Positions 7,980-15,617 of a stretch of DNA of 64,000 nt are shown in pieces. The stretch comes from Desulfovibrio sp. (GTDB lineage Bacteria > Desulfobacterota > Desulfovibrionia > Desulfovibrionales > Desulfovibrionaceae). Each line of letters begins with the position of its first letter. Within the stretch, counting starts at the first letter, position 1. A program made the translations under genes and the position numbers. The stretch lies in the NCBI RefSeq assembly GCF_009712225.1, contig NZ_WASP01000006.1:474448-538447 (forward strand), in the 5' to 3' direction. The notes beneath the pieces were generated by a model. The model was not told where the DNA came from. It was given only the letters and a program-made list of their open reading frames with translations, and made no database searches.

Positions 7980-10043
7980 ATGCCCCCCGCCATAGCTCCC
8001 GGCAACCCGACACAAATTCCCCATAGCCCGCTGGAAGACCCTGCCCTGGAGCTTTACCGCCCCTTTCTTCAACGCAGAACCCGGGCCTTTATGGCCGAGC
8101 AGGAACGCATCTGCACCCACTTTGGGTCGCTGCGCTCCTATGCAGATCTGCACCTTACCCTTGGCGCGCACCGCATCGATGGCCCCTCAGGCAGCATATG
8201 GCGTTGGCGAGAATACATGCCCAATACCGAAAGCCTGTGGCTGACTACAGACAGGCTGAATTTTCAGCGACACGCAAAATACCGCTTCAAACGCTGCGCC
8301 AACAATATTTTTGAGCTTGATCTGCCCCCCGATGCCCTGGAGCACGGCACATACGTGGAGCTTCGGCTGGTCGCTGCCCGTAACGCCGTTTCACAAGGCG
8401 CAGAAAAGCAAAACGGCAAGGCCCTCAAGCGCGTGCCAGCCTTTGCCACATGGGTGGAGCAAAATGCCGCTCTGCCAGAACAATGGTGCGCGCGCCTGTG
8501 GGCGCCGCAAGCGCCCTACCGTTTTAAACACCAGCGGCCAGCGCGCACGGTCTTTCCCCGCATTTACGAGGCACACGTGGGCATGGCGCAGTCATCGCTG
8601 GCGCATAAGGGCGATAGCGTGGGCAGCTATGCCGATTTCAGCCACCATATTTTGCCGCGCATCAAGGCTTGTGGATACACGGTCGTGCAGCTCATGGGCA
8701 TACTGGAACACCCTCTTTACCGTTCGTTTGGCTATCAGGTAAGCAGCTATTTTGCGCCGTCCTCACGCTACGGCACTCCAGACGACTTCAAAGAGCTTGT
8801 GGACACTGCCCACGGGCTTGGGCTGGCGGTGCTGCTCGACGTGCCCCACGGCCACGCCAGCGCTAATACAGAACAGGGGCTGGCCCGCTACGACGGCAGC
8901 CGGTATCTGTTTACCGGGCAGCAAAACCAGTGGGGCACGCCTTCATTCGATTATGAACAGGAGATGACGCGTCGTTTTCTGCTCTCAAACTGTCGCTACT
9001 GGCTTGAAGAATTTTTGGTGGACGGCTTTCGTTTCGATGCTGTGGGCAACACCCTGTACCACGACTTTGGCGCGGACGACGATTTTTCGCATGTGGGGCG
9101 CTGCTTTTACGATAAAAACGGCCAGCCGCGCGCGAATATTAACGGTGAGCTGTATCTGAACCTTGCCAACGCCCTGACCCACGAAATCTGCCCTGCTGCG
9201 GTGACGATTGCCGAAGAATTTTCGGGCATGCCCGGCCTCACCTGTCCGCCTGAACAGGGCGGCCTTGGCTTTGACTACCGCTTTGCCATGGGGATACCCG
9301 ATTACTGGGCCAAGTGTATTGCCGAGCCACACGACATGGGTAGTCTGTGGTATGAAATGACCAACCACAGGTCCTACGACCGCACCATAAGTTATGTGGA
9401 ATGCCACGATCAGCACATCAACGGCAGCGATGCCATGATCTGGCGACTGCTGGGCGACGAAATGTACCGCCACATGTGCATAGATTCCGAAAGCTGGAAC
9501 ATCTCACGCGGGCTGGCCTTTTATCGCCTCATGCGTCTCATAACGCTGGCTGCGGCCGATGCGGGCTACCTAAATTTTATGGGATGCGAATTTGGCCATC
9601 CCGAATGGCTCGATGCGGAAAAACACGCCCATCGCCAATGGCAACTTGCTGACGACCCACAACTTAAATACCACGCCCTGGCAGATTGGGATAAAGAACT
9701 GATGGGCCTTGTGCAGCGGCATTTGGACGACTTTGCCCAGCCGCCCGTGTTCCGCTTTATTCATGAAGAAAAGCGCCTGTTGGCCTTTGAACGCGGGCAA
9801 CTGCTCTTTGTTTTTAACTTTCATGAGCTGCAGGCGCAGAAAAACCTGCTCTTTGCCGTTAGCCCCGGCAAATATGATGAACTGCTGAACTCGGACGAAG
9901 TACGTTTTGCAGGGCATGGCAATCTGACGGTAAAAAGCCCGCCAATGGCGCATTTTACCTCTCCTATGCCGGGGAGGATTGAGGGTGATATTGCTCTGTA
10001 CATGCCGCCGCTTGTGGGACTTGTTCTAGAAAATGTAAAATAA
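7980..10043 (+). CDS. GH13 alpha-glucan branching enzyme, GH13_8-like
   Basis: The 687-aa product starts at ATG 7980 with AGGAG at 7968-7972. An N-terminal starch-binding/CBM48-like part (about 60-190) precedes a (beta/alpha)8 amylase barrel: 'YEAHVGM' (197-202), 'DVPHGHA' (Asp287, His292), 'GFRFDAVGNTLY' with nucleophile Asp353, 'IAEEFSGMPG' with acid/base Glu412, and 'YVECHDQ' with Asp477. A C-terminal beta domain closes the protein. These motifs match eukaryote-type 1,4-alpha-glucan branching enzymes (which have DVVHSHA, AEDVSGMP and YAESHDQ), with all catalytic residues kept. Branching creates alpha-1,6 links in glycogen. No glycogen synthase or phosphorylase is adjacent. A role on a different glucan cannot be excluded. 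Confidence 0.88.
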   Translation: MPPAIAPGNPTQIPHSPLEDPALELYRPFLQRRTRAFMAEQERICTHFGSLRSYADLHLTLGAHRIDGPSGSIWRWREYMPNTESLWLTTDRLNFQRHAKYRFKRCANNIFELDLPPDALEHGTYVELRLVAARNAVSQGAEKQNGKALKRVPAFATWVEQNAALPEQWCARLWAPQAPYRFKHQRPARTVFPRIYEAHVGMAQSSLAHKGDSVGSYADFSHHILPRIKACGYTVVQLMGILEHPLYRSFGYQVSSYFAPSSRYGTPDDFKELVDTAHGLGLAVLLDVPHGHASANTEQGLARYDGSRYLFTGQQNQWGTPSFDYEQEMTRRFLLSNCRYWLEEFLVDGFRFDAVGNTLYHDFGADDDFSHVGRCFYDKNGQPRANINGELYLNLANALTHEICPAAVTIAEEFSGMPGLTCPPEQGGLGFDYRFAMGIPDYWAKCIAEPHDMGSLWYEMTNHRSYDRTISYVECHDQHINGSDAMIWRLLGDEMYRHMCIDSESWNISRGLAFYRLMRLITLAAADAGYLNFMGCEFGHPEWLDAEKHAHRQWQLADDPQLKYHALADWDKELMGLVQRHLDDFAQPPVFRFIHEEKRLLAFERGQLLFVFNFHELQAQKNLLFAVSPGKYDELLNSDEVRFAGHGNLTVKSPPMAHFTSPMPGRIEGDIALYMPPLVGLVLENVK

Positions 10044-10056
10044 TTTACCAAAAATA

Positions 10057-10085
10057 TTGACAGGTGAGGCAGTTCCGCGTAGTTA
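10057..10085 (+). promoter_or_regulatory. Promoter of tRNA-Pro copy 1
   Basis: TTGACA (10057-10062), a 17-nt spacer, and TAGTTA (10080-10085), 13 nt before the mature tRNA. The same -35/-10 pair and spacing precede the inverted second copy. Confidence 0.8.
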
Positions 10086-10097
10086 GTTCTCTCGCGT

Positions 10098-10174
10098 CGG
10101 GATGTAGCGCAGCCTGGGAGCGCACTTGAATGGGGTTCAAGGGGTCGAAGGTTCAAATCCTTTCATCCCGACCA
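10098..10174 (+). tRNA. tRNA-Pro(GGG), copy 1
   Basis: A complete 77-nt cloverleaf. The acceptor CGGGATG (10098-10104) pairs with CATCCCG (10164-10170), followed by discriminator A and an encoded CCA. The anticodon stem CTTGA/TCAAG encloses loop ATGGGGT, giving anticodon GGG, which reads CCC and CCT proline codons. The T-arm carries GGTTCAAATCC. An identical copy lies inverted at 11939-12015. Confidence 0.97.
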
Positions 10175-10182
10175 GAGATTTG

Positions 10183-10216
10183 AAGGGAATTCATGAAAAC
10201 ATGAATTCCCTTTTCT
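10183..10216 (+). terminator. Terminator of tRNA-Pro copy 1
   Basis: AAGGGAATTCATG (10183-10195) pairs perfectly with CATGAATTCCCTT (10200-10212) over an AAAA loop and runs into TTTT. The same hairpin follows the second tRNA copy. Confidence 0.88.
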
Positions 10217-10441
10217 CGTTTGTACATGTCGGCCTCCATCCCACCCACACGCCACTGCACAATTCAGCACAAGACAGCTGAACTGACTTTCTCGCTGCCC
10301 AACAACTAGCTTATATAAATTTTTTGGACGCAGCTCTTTTAAAAAACTATTCCAGAATGCTCTTGCAGTATTGTAGAAAAAATAAAAAAAGCTTATTTTA
10401 ATTAAAAGCTGATATGTATTGTTAAACTAAGGAGATTCATC

Positions 10442-11122
10442 ATGTTTAAACGTGCTGTGATTGCATTGGTTTTGTCACTGGCTCTTGCTGCTCCTGCGGC
10501 GGCAGAAACCACTGGCGTTTACGCTGGTATAAAATTTATTGATTCCATTCAGAGCACTGGCCCCTTCTCGTTGAGCGGTGATGTGAAAGGCCTTGGTATT
10601 GGCCAATATTCGCAAAATTCTGTGGGCGGCGGCGTATTTTTGGGCTATGATTTTTATCCGCAGTTTCAGGTGCCCATGCGCGCTGAGCTGGAATACGCAA
10701 TCAGAACCAACATTACCAAAACCTGGGATGCGAGAGGAACAGCCGGCGCTGCATCTTTTAAAGGCGAATGGGGCCTGCAAACGCTGTTTGCCAACGCATA
10801 TTGGGACTTCCACAACTCCACGGCCTTTACCCCCTACATTGGCGGCGGTCTTGGCCTGGGGTTCATCAAAACAAAGTACACTGCCGACGTTGACGGCGAC
10901 GGCGATTCCGGCAGCCTGACGCAGCATGATACCGTTTTTGCCTGGAATCTTGGCGCAGGCTGTTCCTATGCCTTTACAGAAAACCTGTCGGCAGATCTGG
11001 CCTACCGCTTTGTGGGGCTGGGTTATACCGATGTCAGCAAGCGCGCTGACGACAACAAGGTATCCATTGGCTCAGCTCCTTATGCCAATGAATTCAGCCT
11101 TGGTCTGCGCTATACATTCTAA
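10442..11122 (+). CDS. Outer-membrane beta-barrel protein
   Basis: The 226-aa product has a classic signal peptide (MFKRAV, hydrophobic core, AAPAAA-E cleavage near residue 21). Alternating polar/hydrophobic strands with many Gly and aromatic residues follow, ending in 'SLGLRYTF', the terminal-Phe signature of outer-membrane barrels recognised by the Bam machinery. Its size fits an 8-stranded OmpA/OmpW/OprF-N-like barrel. Start ATG 10442 has AAGGAG at about 10431-10436. It lies between two inverted tRNA-Pro units and has its own terminator at 11161-11191. Its role is likely structural or as a small porin; no ligand can be assigned. Confidence 0.82.
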   Translation: MFKRAVIALVLSLALAAPAAAETTGVYAGIKFIDSIQSTGPFSLSGDVKGLGIGQYSQNSVGGGVFLGYDFYPQFQVPMRAELEYAIRTNITKTWDARGTAGAASFKGEWGLQTLFANAYWDFHNSTAFTPYIGGGLGLGFIKTKYTADVDGDGDSGSLTQHDTVFAWNLGAGCSYAFTENLSADLAYRFVGLGYTDVSKRADDNKVSIGSAPYANEFSLGLRYTF

Positions 11123-11160
11123 ACATCAAGAATGCAGCGAAACGTTTGCTGCAAGTTCAT

Positions 11161-11191
11161 TGGGCCGGGGATTTCTCCGGCCCATTTTTTT
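11161..11191 (+). terminator. Terminator after the beta-barrel gene
   Basis: TGGGCCGG (11161-11168) pairs with CCGGCCCA (11177-11184) across an 8-nt loop, followed by seven T. Confidence 0.9.
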
Positions 11192-11394
11192 GGGAAAAAC
11201 AACGCAGGTGCCCTGAACAGGTTTTTTGGACAAACAACACAGCGCAGATTCGCGATTAGGGCTTACAAAAAAATTGCGCCTCAACCTCATGGATTGTGCG
11301 CTGTCGCTTCATGTCTTCACACATGGTTCAGTTGACTGCACACTCATGGCGGTAAATAATGCTTACATAATCGCACCCAGCCACAGGAGACATT

Positions 11395-11856
11395 ATGGAC
11401 CTGAAAAAAGGGCAAGATATCATTGAGGGCTTTGACGCGCTGCTGCATGCTACAGACCCGGCACTGGCACATGTGCGGGTGACGTCTGGCGCATGGACAC
11501 TTACGGAAATTGTCGGCCATCTGGTGGATTCTGCTGCCAACAACCATCAGCGCTTTGCACGTTTAATATCGGGCAACCTTGAGCAGTTCCCCCCTTATGA
11601 GGCGGAAAATTTTGTGATGGTCCAGCAATATGACGGCTGTGATTTTGCTGAGATGGCAAACTTCTGGCGGCAGTATAACTGGCTGCTCATGCACATCATG
11701 CAGATAATTCCGGCCAATGCACTTGAGAACATATGGCAGCGACCGGATGGGCCAAAGTCGCTACGCACTTTGATTGAAGGATATTTTGAGCATATACAGA
11801 TGCACTCCGACCATTATCGCGAGCGCATGCAGCAAATAGCAGAAGATCGTAAGTAA
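11395..11856 (+). CDS. DinB-family four-helix-bundle protein
   Basis: A 153-aa soluble helical protein. Start ATG 11395 follows AGGAGACATT. The sequence fits the DinB/YfiT superfamily: a helix containing 'WTLTEIVGHLVDSAANNH' with a metal-type histidine near residue 42, and a C-terminal 'HIQMHSDHYRERM' helix that would supply the other two histidines. Members are metal-dependent enzymes such as thiol transferases or DNA-damage-associated proteins of unclear function. No close neighbours share its pathway. It sits between the inverted tRNA-Pro units, and the terminator of the opposing tRNA may also stop its transcript. Confidence 0.8.
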   Translation: MDLKKGQDIIEGFDALLHATDPALAHVRVTSGAWTLTEIVGHLVDSAANNHQRFARLISGNLEQFPPYEAENFVMVQQYDGCDFAEMANFWRQYNWLLMHIMQIIPANALENIWQRPDGPKSLRTLIEGYFEHIQMHSDHYRERMQQIAEDRK

Positions 11857-11896
11857 GCTTAATGCCGCTAGTGCAAAAAGCGAAAAGGCAGAAACG

Positions 11897-11930
11897 AGAA
11901 AAGGGAATTCATGTTTCCATGAATTCCCTT
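11897..11930 (-). terminator. Terminator of tRNA-Pro copy 2
   Basis: AAGGGAATTCATG (11901-11913) and CATGAATTCCCTT (11918-11930) form a 13-bp stem. Read on the minus strand it is followed by a short T-run (11902-11899). It can also fold on the plus strand downstream of the DinB-family gene. Confidence 0.85.
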
Positions 11931-11938
11931 TAAATTTC

Positions 11939-12015
11939 TGGTCGGGATGAAAGGATTTGAACCTTCGACCCCTTGAACCCCATTCAAGTGCGCTCCCAGG
12001 CTGCGCTACATCCCG
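11939..12015 (-). tRNA. tRNA-Pro(GGG), copy 2
   Basis: The 77-nt tRNA is identical to the copy at 10098-10174, with encoded CCA and anticodon GGG, on the opposite strand. The two genes are convergent. Confidence 0.97.
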
Positions 12016-12027
12016 ACGCGAGAGAAG

Positions 12028-12056
12028 TAACTACGCCGAACTGCCGCGGCTGTCAA
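12028..12056 (-). promoter_or_regulatory. Promoter of tRNA-Pro copy 2
   Basis: On the minus strand TTGACA (12056-12051), a 17-nt spacer and TAGTTA (12033-12028), the same arrangement as copy 1. Confidence 0.8.
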
Positions 12057-12774
12057 CTTTTATAATCATTACACGCTTTTTCTTATGCGGACGACACAGA
12101 GGCAGCTTGCCGTGCCATTTCAGCGTGGGCTGAACCTGCTTTTCAAGCGCTTACCCAATTTTTATTTGGCGACTTCCCGCTTTCTCTTGATGTGTCAGGT
12201 GATGAAATCAAGGTAAAATCAACTCCAAACAGCCGCACCCTCCAAACGCCCCATAATGGCCGTATGCCCACTCTAAGCCCAAAACGCAGCGTTGCATCCA
12301 AAAAATATTTTTCAGTCACCTCAAATCGAATGCCACAGCGCATTGAAAAACTCCCCAAAGCAAGTCAGTTCTCACCAAGCACGCATATCTGCAATGCCTA
12401 TCCGCTATCCGTCAAAATCCATAGAGGCTCGTGCGGTGATCAAAGGATGCCTTAAGGCGGGATGACACTTTTTCACTCAGATCATATCCGCCTTTCACTC
12501 ACACGCCGCCATTGCTTCTCTCCATCGCATGTTTCATCGCCTCTGGTGATTTTTTCCGTCGCCTACTTGTGTTACTTTTTATAAAAAAGTAACATTAAAT
12601 CCTACAAGCAGCCCTGCTCTTCGTTTGTAATCCATAACTGTGCATTTTCAGCACATTAGGCTAAAGAACAGATATTTATATGTTACATATGTGATTATGC
12701 TCATATTTTTATAAATATGATTAGGTTTACATTGTATCCTTTTGGTAAGAACTATGTAATTTTTTTAACAAATA
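12057..12774. other. Intergenic region, AT-rich to the right
   Basis: I see no convincing gene. Short overlapping frames on both strands (12143-12358 minus, 12192-12455 plus) have no ribosome site or recognisable product. An 11-bp AT-rich hairpin lies at 12570-12594 (TGTTACTTTTT with AAAAAGTAACA). At 12690-12705 TGTGA and TCATA separated by 6 nt resemble a CRP/FNR-family half-site pair upstream of the nuo promoter. Confidence 0.45.
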
Positions 12775-12803
12775 TTGACACAATATATTACTGGTGTTAA
12801 TAT
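12775..12803 (+). promoter_or_regulatory. Promoter of the nuo operon
   Basis: TTGACA (12775-12780), a 17-nt spacer and TAATAT (12798-12803) form a near-consensus housekeeping promoter. It leaves an mRNA leader of roughly 90 nt before nuoA. Confidence 0.72.
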
Positions 12804-12900
12804 TCAATATAATAAAAAATTCACAATCGCCATAGTTGCAGTATTTTGTATTGTTGCTGACAGATGTATTAATTTTATTCCTGCAAAGAAGGAAGAAATT

Positions 12901-13311
12901 ATGTCCAGCAGTGAACTTGTTGATATTGTCTACATCATGGCATTTTGCCTTGGCGGCATGAGCTTTGCTCTTGGGCCTTTTGTAATAGTCTTTTTTCTCG
13001 CCCCCCGCCTTACACGCAACACCGTTGGCAAAACCAGACAGATTGTCGAATGTGGCATTGACCCCATTGGTGACGCCTGGATCAAGTTCGGCGCTGTGTA
13101 CTACATGTACTCTCTGCTGTTTCTTGCCTTTGCGGTCGACATTCTCTTTCTCTTTCCCGTTGCCGTCATCTACAACAAAGCCTCGCCTGTCAGCGACTTT
13201 TTAACCTTCGCAGAAGTCTTTCTGTTCGTGGGCATCTTGTCCCTTGTCATTGTTTATGCGTGGAAAAAGGGAGTCTTCCAATGGCAACGGAAAATATATT
13301 CGGATCGGTAG
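12901..13311 (+). CDS. nuoA: Complex I subunit A (NuoA)
   Basis: The 136-aa membrane subunit has three transmembrane helices (about residues 9-32, 63-87 and 97-120) and the family motif '[14 protein letters not shown]' in the loop after helix 1. Start ATG 12901 is preceded by AAGGAAG; the open frame to 12775 overlaps the promoter and is not translated. It is the first gene of the operon and lies at the junction between the quinone module and the membrane arm. In the second helix the usual acidic pair (FDLE) reads 'FAVD', leaving one acidic residue. NuoB overlaps its end by 31 nt. Confidence 0.95.
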   Translation: MSSSELVDIVYIMAFCLGGMSFALGPFVIVFFLAPRLTRNTVGKTRQIVECGIDPIGDAWIKFGAVYYMYSLLFLAFAVDILFLFPVAVIYNKASPVSDFLTFAEVFLFVGILSLVIVYAWKKGVFQWQRKIYSDR

Positions 13312-13898
13312 TCCACTTTTCGCGGCTCGATACGCTGTTTGACATGTGCCGCGCCAACTCGCTTTGGCCCATGACCTTTGGCCTTGCCTGCTGCGCCATT
13401 GAAATGATGGCCACCGGCGCATCGCGCTTTGACTTGGCGCGATTTGGGGCCGAGGTATTCCGCCCCTCGCCCCGGCAAAGCGACGTGATGATCGTTTGTG
13501 GCACCATCAATAAAAAGATGGCCCCGGCTGTGCAGATTCTTTACGACCAGATGCCCGAACCCAAGTGGGTTATCGCCATGGGCAACTGCGCCATCTCTGG
13601 CGGGCCTTTTGTGTACGAAGGGCAGTACGGCGTTGTGGAAGGCGTGGGCAAGCTGTTTCCTGTGGATGTGTTTATTCCCGGCTGCCCTCCCCGGCCAGAG
13701 GCGCTTATTGAAGGTATTTTGAAGCTGGAAGAAAAGCTTACCGGAACCCGGCGCTGGCCAGTGGTTACGCCACCAGGACTGCCGGGGCCTGCGGCAGCAA
13801 AAGCGGCAGCACTGGCAGACCCGGCCACGATTGCAGATGATGGATCCGGGGCCGAAATGAAATCGCCCCCAGATGCGGCAGGAGGGCAACAGGCATGA
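13281..13898 (+). CDS. nuoB: Complex I subunit B (NuoB), N2 cluster carrier
   Basis: The 205-aa peripheral subunit holds the N2 [4Fe-4S] cluster that passes electrons to quinone. Ligands are visible: the tandem Cys37-Cys38 in 'FGLACCAIE', Cys103 in 'MGNCA' and Cys135 in 'IPGCPPRPE'. ATG 13281 is chosen because AAAGGGAG precedes it at a good distance; the frame is open from GTG 13260. After residue 158 there is an unusual Pro/Ala-rich tail of about 45 residues not needed for the fold. The gene overlaps nuoA and shares an overlap with nuoC, so translation is coupled. Confidence 0.96.
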   Translation: MATENIFGSVVHFSRLDTLFDMCRANSLWPMTFGLACCAIEMMATGASRFDLARFGAEVFRPSPRQSDVMIVCGTINKKMAPAVQILYDQMPEPKWVIAMGNCAISGGPFVYEGQYGVVEGVGKLFPVDVFIPGCPPRPEALIEGILKLEEKLTGTRRWPVVTPPGLPGPAAAKAAALADPATIADDGSGAEMKSPPDAAGGQQA

Positions 13899-14491
13899 GC
13901 ACAGATACGCTTACCAACAAGCTGGCTGCCCTGCCCGGAGCCACAGCCCGCGCTACCGACCATGCCGCTGTGGGCTATGATATTTCGGTGGCGCTGCCAG
14001 ATAGCTCCCTGCTTGCCGCGGTAACAATCATGGATGAAGCCGGGTACTTTCTTGAATGCATGACCGGCGTTGACTGGCTTGGCGAATGCGCGACCTTGCG
14101 CAAAGAGGCGGAGGCCAAGGCCAAAAAGGCCGCAGAGGCAGCTGCAGCCAGTGCTGAGGCAACGGAAGCCGCGCCAGATGCCCCTGCAGCGCCACAGGCT
14201 GTGGAGGCAGAGCAGCTCGCGCAAGATTCCATACCGCAGAAAGACTCGCTTGAAGTTGTCTATGTCTTCAACCGTTTTTCTGCCCGCCACCGGGTAAACC
14301 TGCGGGTGCGCACGCCGCGCTCCAATCCGCAAATCCCCACCATTGCCGAAATCTACCCCATAGCCCACTGGCAGGAACGCGAAATACACGAGTTCTTTGG
14401 CATCGTCTTTATCGGGCATCCCTACCTGATTCCCCTTCTGCTGCCCGAAGACGCGGAATACCACCCCTTGCTCAAGGACTACAGCGCATGA
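13895..14491 (+). CDS. nuoC: Complex I subunit C (NuoC) with Ala/Glu-rich insertion
   Basis: A 198-aa hydrophilic subunit of the quinone-reducing module (30-kDa family). The N-terminal half gives the family strand ending 'MTGVDWLGE'; the C-terminal half carries 'VVYVFNRFS', '[21 protein letters not shown]' and '[16 protein letters not shown]'. Between them, about residues 67-115, lies a low-complexity insertion rich in Ala, Glu, Lys and Gln that the usual protein lacks; it looks like a flexible or helical spacer on a surface loop. NuoC and NuoD are separate genes here, unlike the fused NuoCD of E. coli. It overlaps both neighbours by 4 nt. Confidence 0.94.
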   Translation: MSTDTLTNKLAALPGATARATDHAAVGYDISVALPDSSLLAAVTIMDEAGYFLECMTGVDWLGECATLRKEAEAKAKKAAEAAAASAEATEAAPDAPAAPQAVEAEQLAQDSIPQKDSLEVVYVFNRFSARHRVNLRVRTPRSNPQIPTIAEIYPIAHWQEREIHEFFGIVFIGHPYLIPLLLPEDAEYHPLLKDYSA

Positions 14492-15606
14492 ACTATCTTG
14501 CCCAAAGTCCCACAGACGAGCGGTTTGTTCTGAACCTTGGCCCGCAGCACCCGGCAACGCACGGTGTTTTGCGCGTCAAACTGGTCATGGACGGCGAATA
14601 TCTTGTGGAGGCCGAGCCCGTGCTTGGCTACATCCACCGCATGCACGAAAAAATGGCTGAAAACCGCACCTGGGCGCAGTTTATGCCCAACACAGGCCGC
14701 ATGGATTACCTGCACGCTCTGGCCTACAACCACGGCTATGCCTGTGTGGTCGAGCGGGCCGCCGGAATTGAAGTGCCGGAACGGGCCGAGTACATCCGTG
14801 TAATCACCAACGAACTGAACCGCGTTTCAAGCCACCTGCTGTGGTTTGGAGCCTTTGTGCTCGACCTTGGCGGGTTTTCGCCGCTCTTGTACGCGTTTGA
14901 CGACCGCGAACAGATTCTTGATCTGCTTGAATCTGTCACCGGGTCACGCCTCACATACTGCTATTTTCGCTTTGGCGGCGTGTACAACGACATTGACGAT
15001 GCCTTTGTTACAGGTACGCGAACCTTTATAAAGCGCATGCGCATGCGCCTTCCCATGTATCATTCGCTTGTAAGCAAGAACCTTATCATCCAGCAGCGTC
15101 TTGTGGATGTGGGCATTGTTGATGCCGAAATGTGCCGCAAATACGGCGCTACCGGGCCAGTGGCACGCGGCGCTGGCATCGACTTTGACCTGCGCAAGCA
15201 TGAGCCCTACAGCGTTTACGGCCGCTTCAACTTTGACGTGCCCGTGTACCACGAGGCCGACTCCATGGCACGCTATCATGTGCGCATGGATGAAATAGAG
15301 CAGAGCCTGCGCATCATCGAACAGGCGCTGGATCAGCTGCCCGATGGCCCGGTCATGGCTGCCAAGGTTCCCAAAACCATCAAGCCTCCCAAGGGCGACT
15401 ATTACCACGCGGTAGAAACAGCGCGCGGCCTGTTGGGCATCCATGCTTTCAGCGATGGCAGCGGCACCCCCTGGCGGGTCAAGTGGCGCACGCCCTGCTT
15501 TGCCAATCTGCTTCTTTTTGGCGAGGCGTGCAGGGGCATGCTGCTGCCCGATGCCCTGGCGCTGCTTGGCAGCCTTGATCTGGTTATTCCTGATATCGAC
15601 CGCTGA
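14488..15606 (+). CDS. nuoD: Complex I subunit D (NuoD), quinone-site 49-kDa subunit
   Basis: The 372-aa protein forms the quinone pocket with NuoB and NuoH. Family motifs seen are 'LNLGPQHPATHGVLR' near the N-terminus, 'HRMHEKMAENRTW', 'NELNRVSSHLLWFG' and the C-terminal 'LDLVIPDIDR'. The CxxC pairs that bind nickel in related [NiFe] hydrogenases are absent, so this is a true complex I-type subunit and not a membrane-bound hydrogenase. Start ATG 14488 overlaps the nuoC stop. It is slightly shorter than the roughly 400-aa norm, mostly at the N-terminus. Confidence 0.96.
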   Translation: MNYLAQSPTDERFVLNLGPQHPATHGVLRVKLVMDGEYLVEAEPVLGYIHRMHEKMAENRTWAQFMPNTGRMDYLHALAYNHGYACVVERAAGIEVPERAEYIRVITNELNRVSSHLLWFGAFVLDLGGFSPLLYAFDDREQILDLLESVTGSRLTYCYFRFGGVYNDIDDAFVTGTRTFIKRMRMRLPMYHSLVSKNLIIQQRLVDVGIVDAEMCRKYGATGPVARGAGIDFDLRKHEPYSVYGRFNFDVPVYHEADSMARYHVRMDEIEQSLRIIEQALDQLPDGPVMAAKVPKTIKPPKGDYYHAVETARGLLGIHAFSDGSGTPWRVKWRTPCFANLLLFGEACRGMLLPDALALLGSLDLVIPDIDR

Positions 15607-15617
15607 GGAGAACAGCC

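Larger units (their letters stand above)
10057..10220 (+). repeat. Inverted repeat arm 1: complete tRNA-Pro transcription unit
   Basis: About 164 bp holding promoter, tRNA and terminator recur in inverted orientation at 11892-12056. The tRNA part is identical; the flanks differ at only a few positions. Together they bracket 1.7 kb with an outer-membrane protein gene and a DinB-family gene. Confidence 0.9.
11892..12056 (-). repeat. Inverted repeat arm 2: complete tRNA-Pro transcription unit
   Basis: This is the reverse-complement copy of 10057-10220. Similarity runs from the TTGACA -35 box (12051-12056 on this strand) to the CTCGTTT after the terminator (near 11892). Only scattered substitutions lie outside the tRNA. 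Confidence 0.9.

Noticed and set aside
10057-12056. Genomic island bounded by tRNA attachment sites
   Set aside because: The tRNA copies are inverted instead of direct, both are complete with promoter and terminator, and no integrase or excisionase is present.
12143-12455. Small hypothetical genes on either strand
   Set aside because: The two frames overlap each other, and neither has a ribosome site or recognisable product; described as intergenic instead.
14488-15606. Group 4 [NiFe] hydrogenase large subunit
   Set aside because: The nickel-binding CxxC pairs are absent and the C-terminus ends in the complex I form, so it is NuoD.
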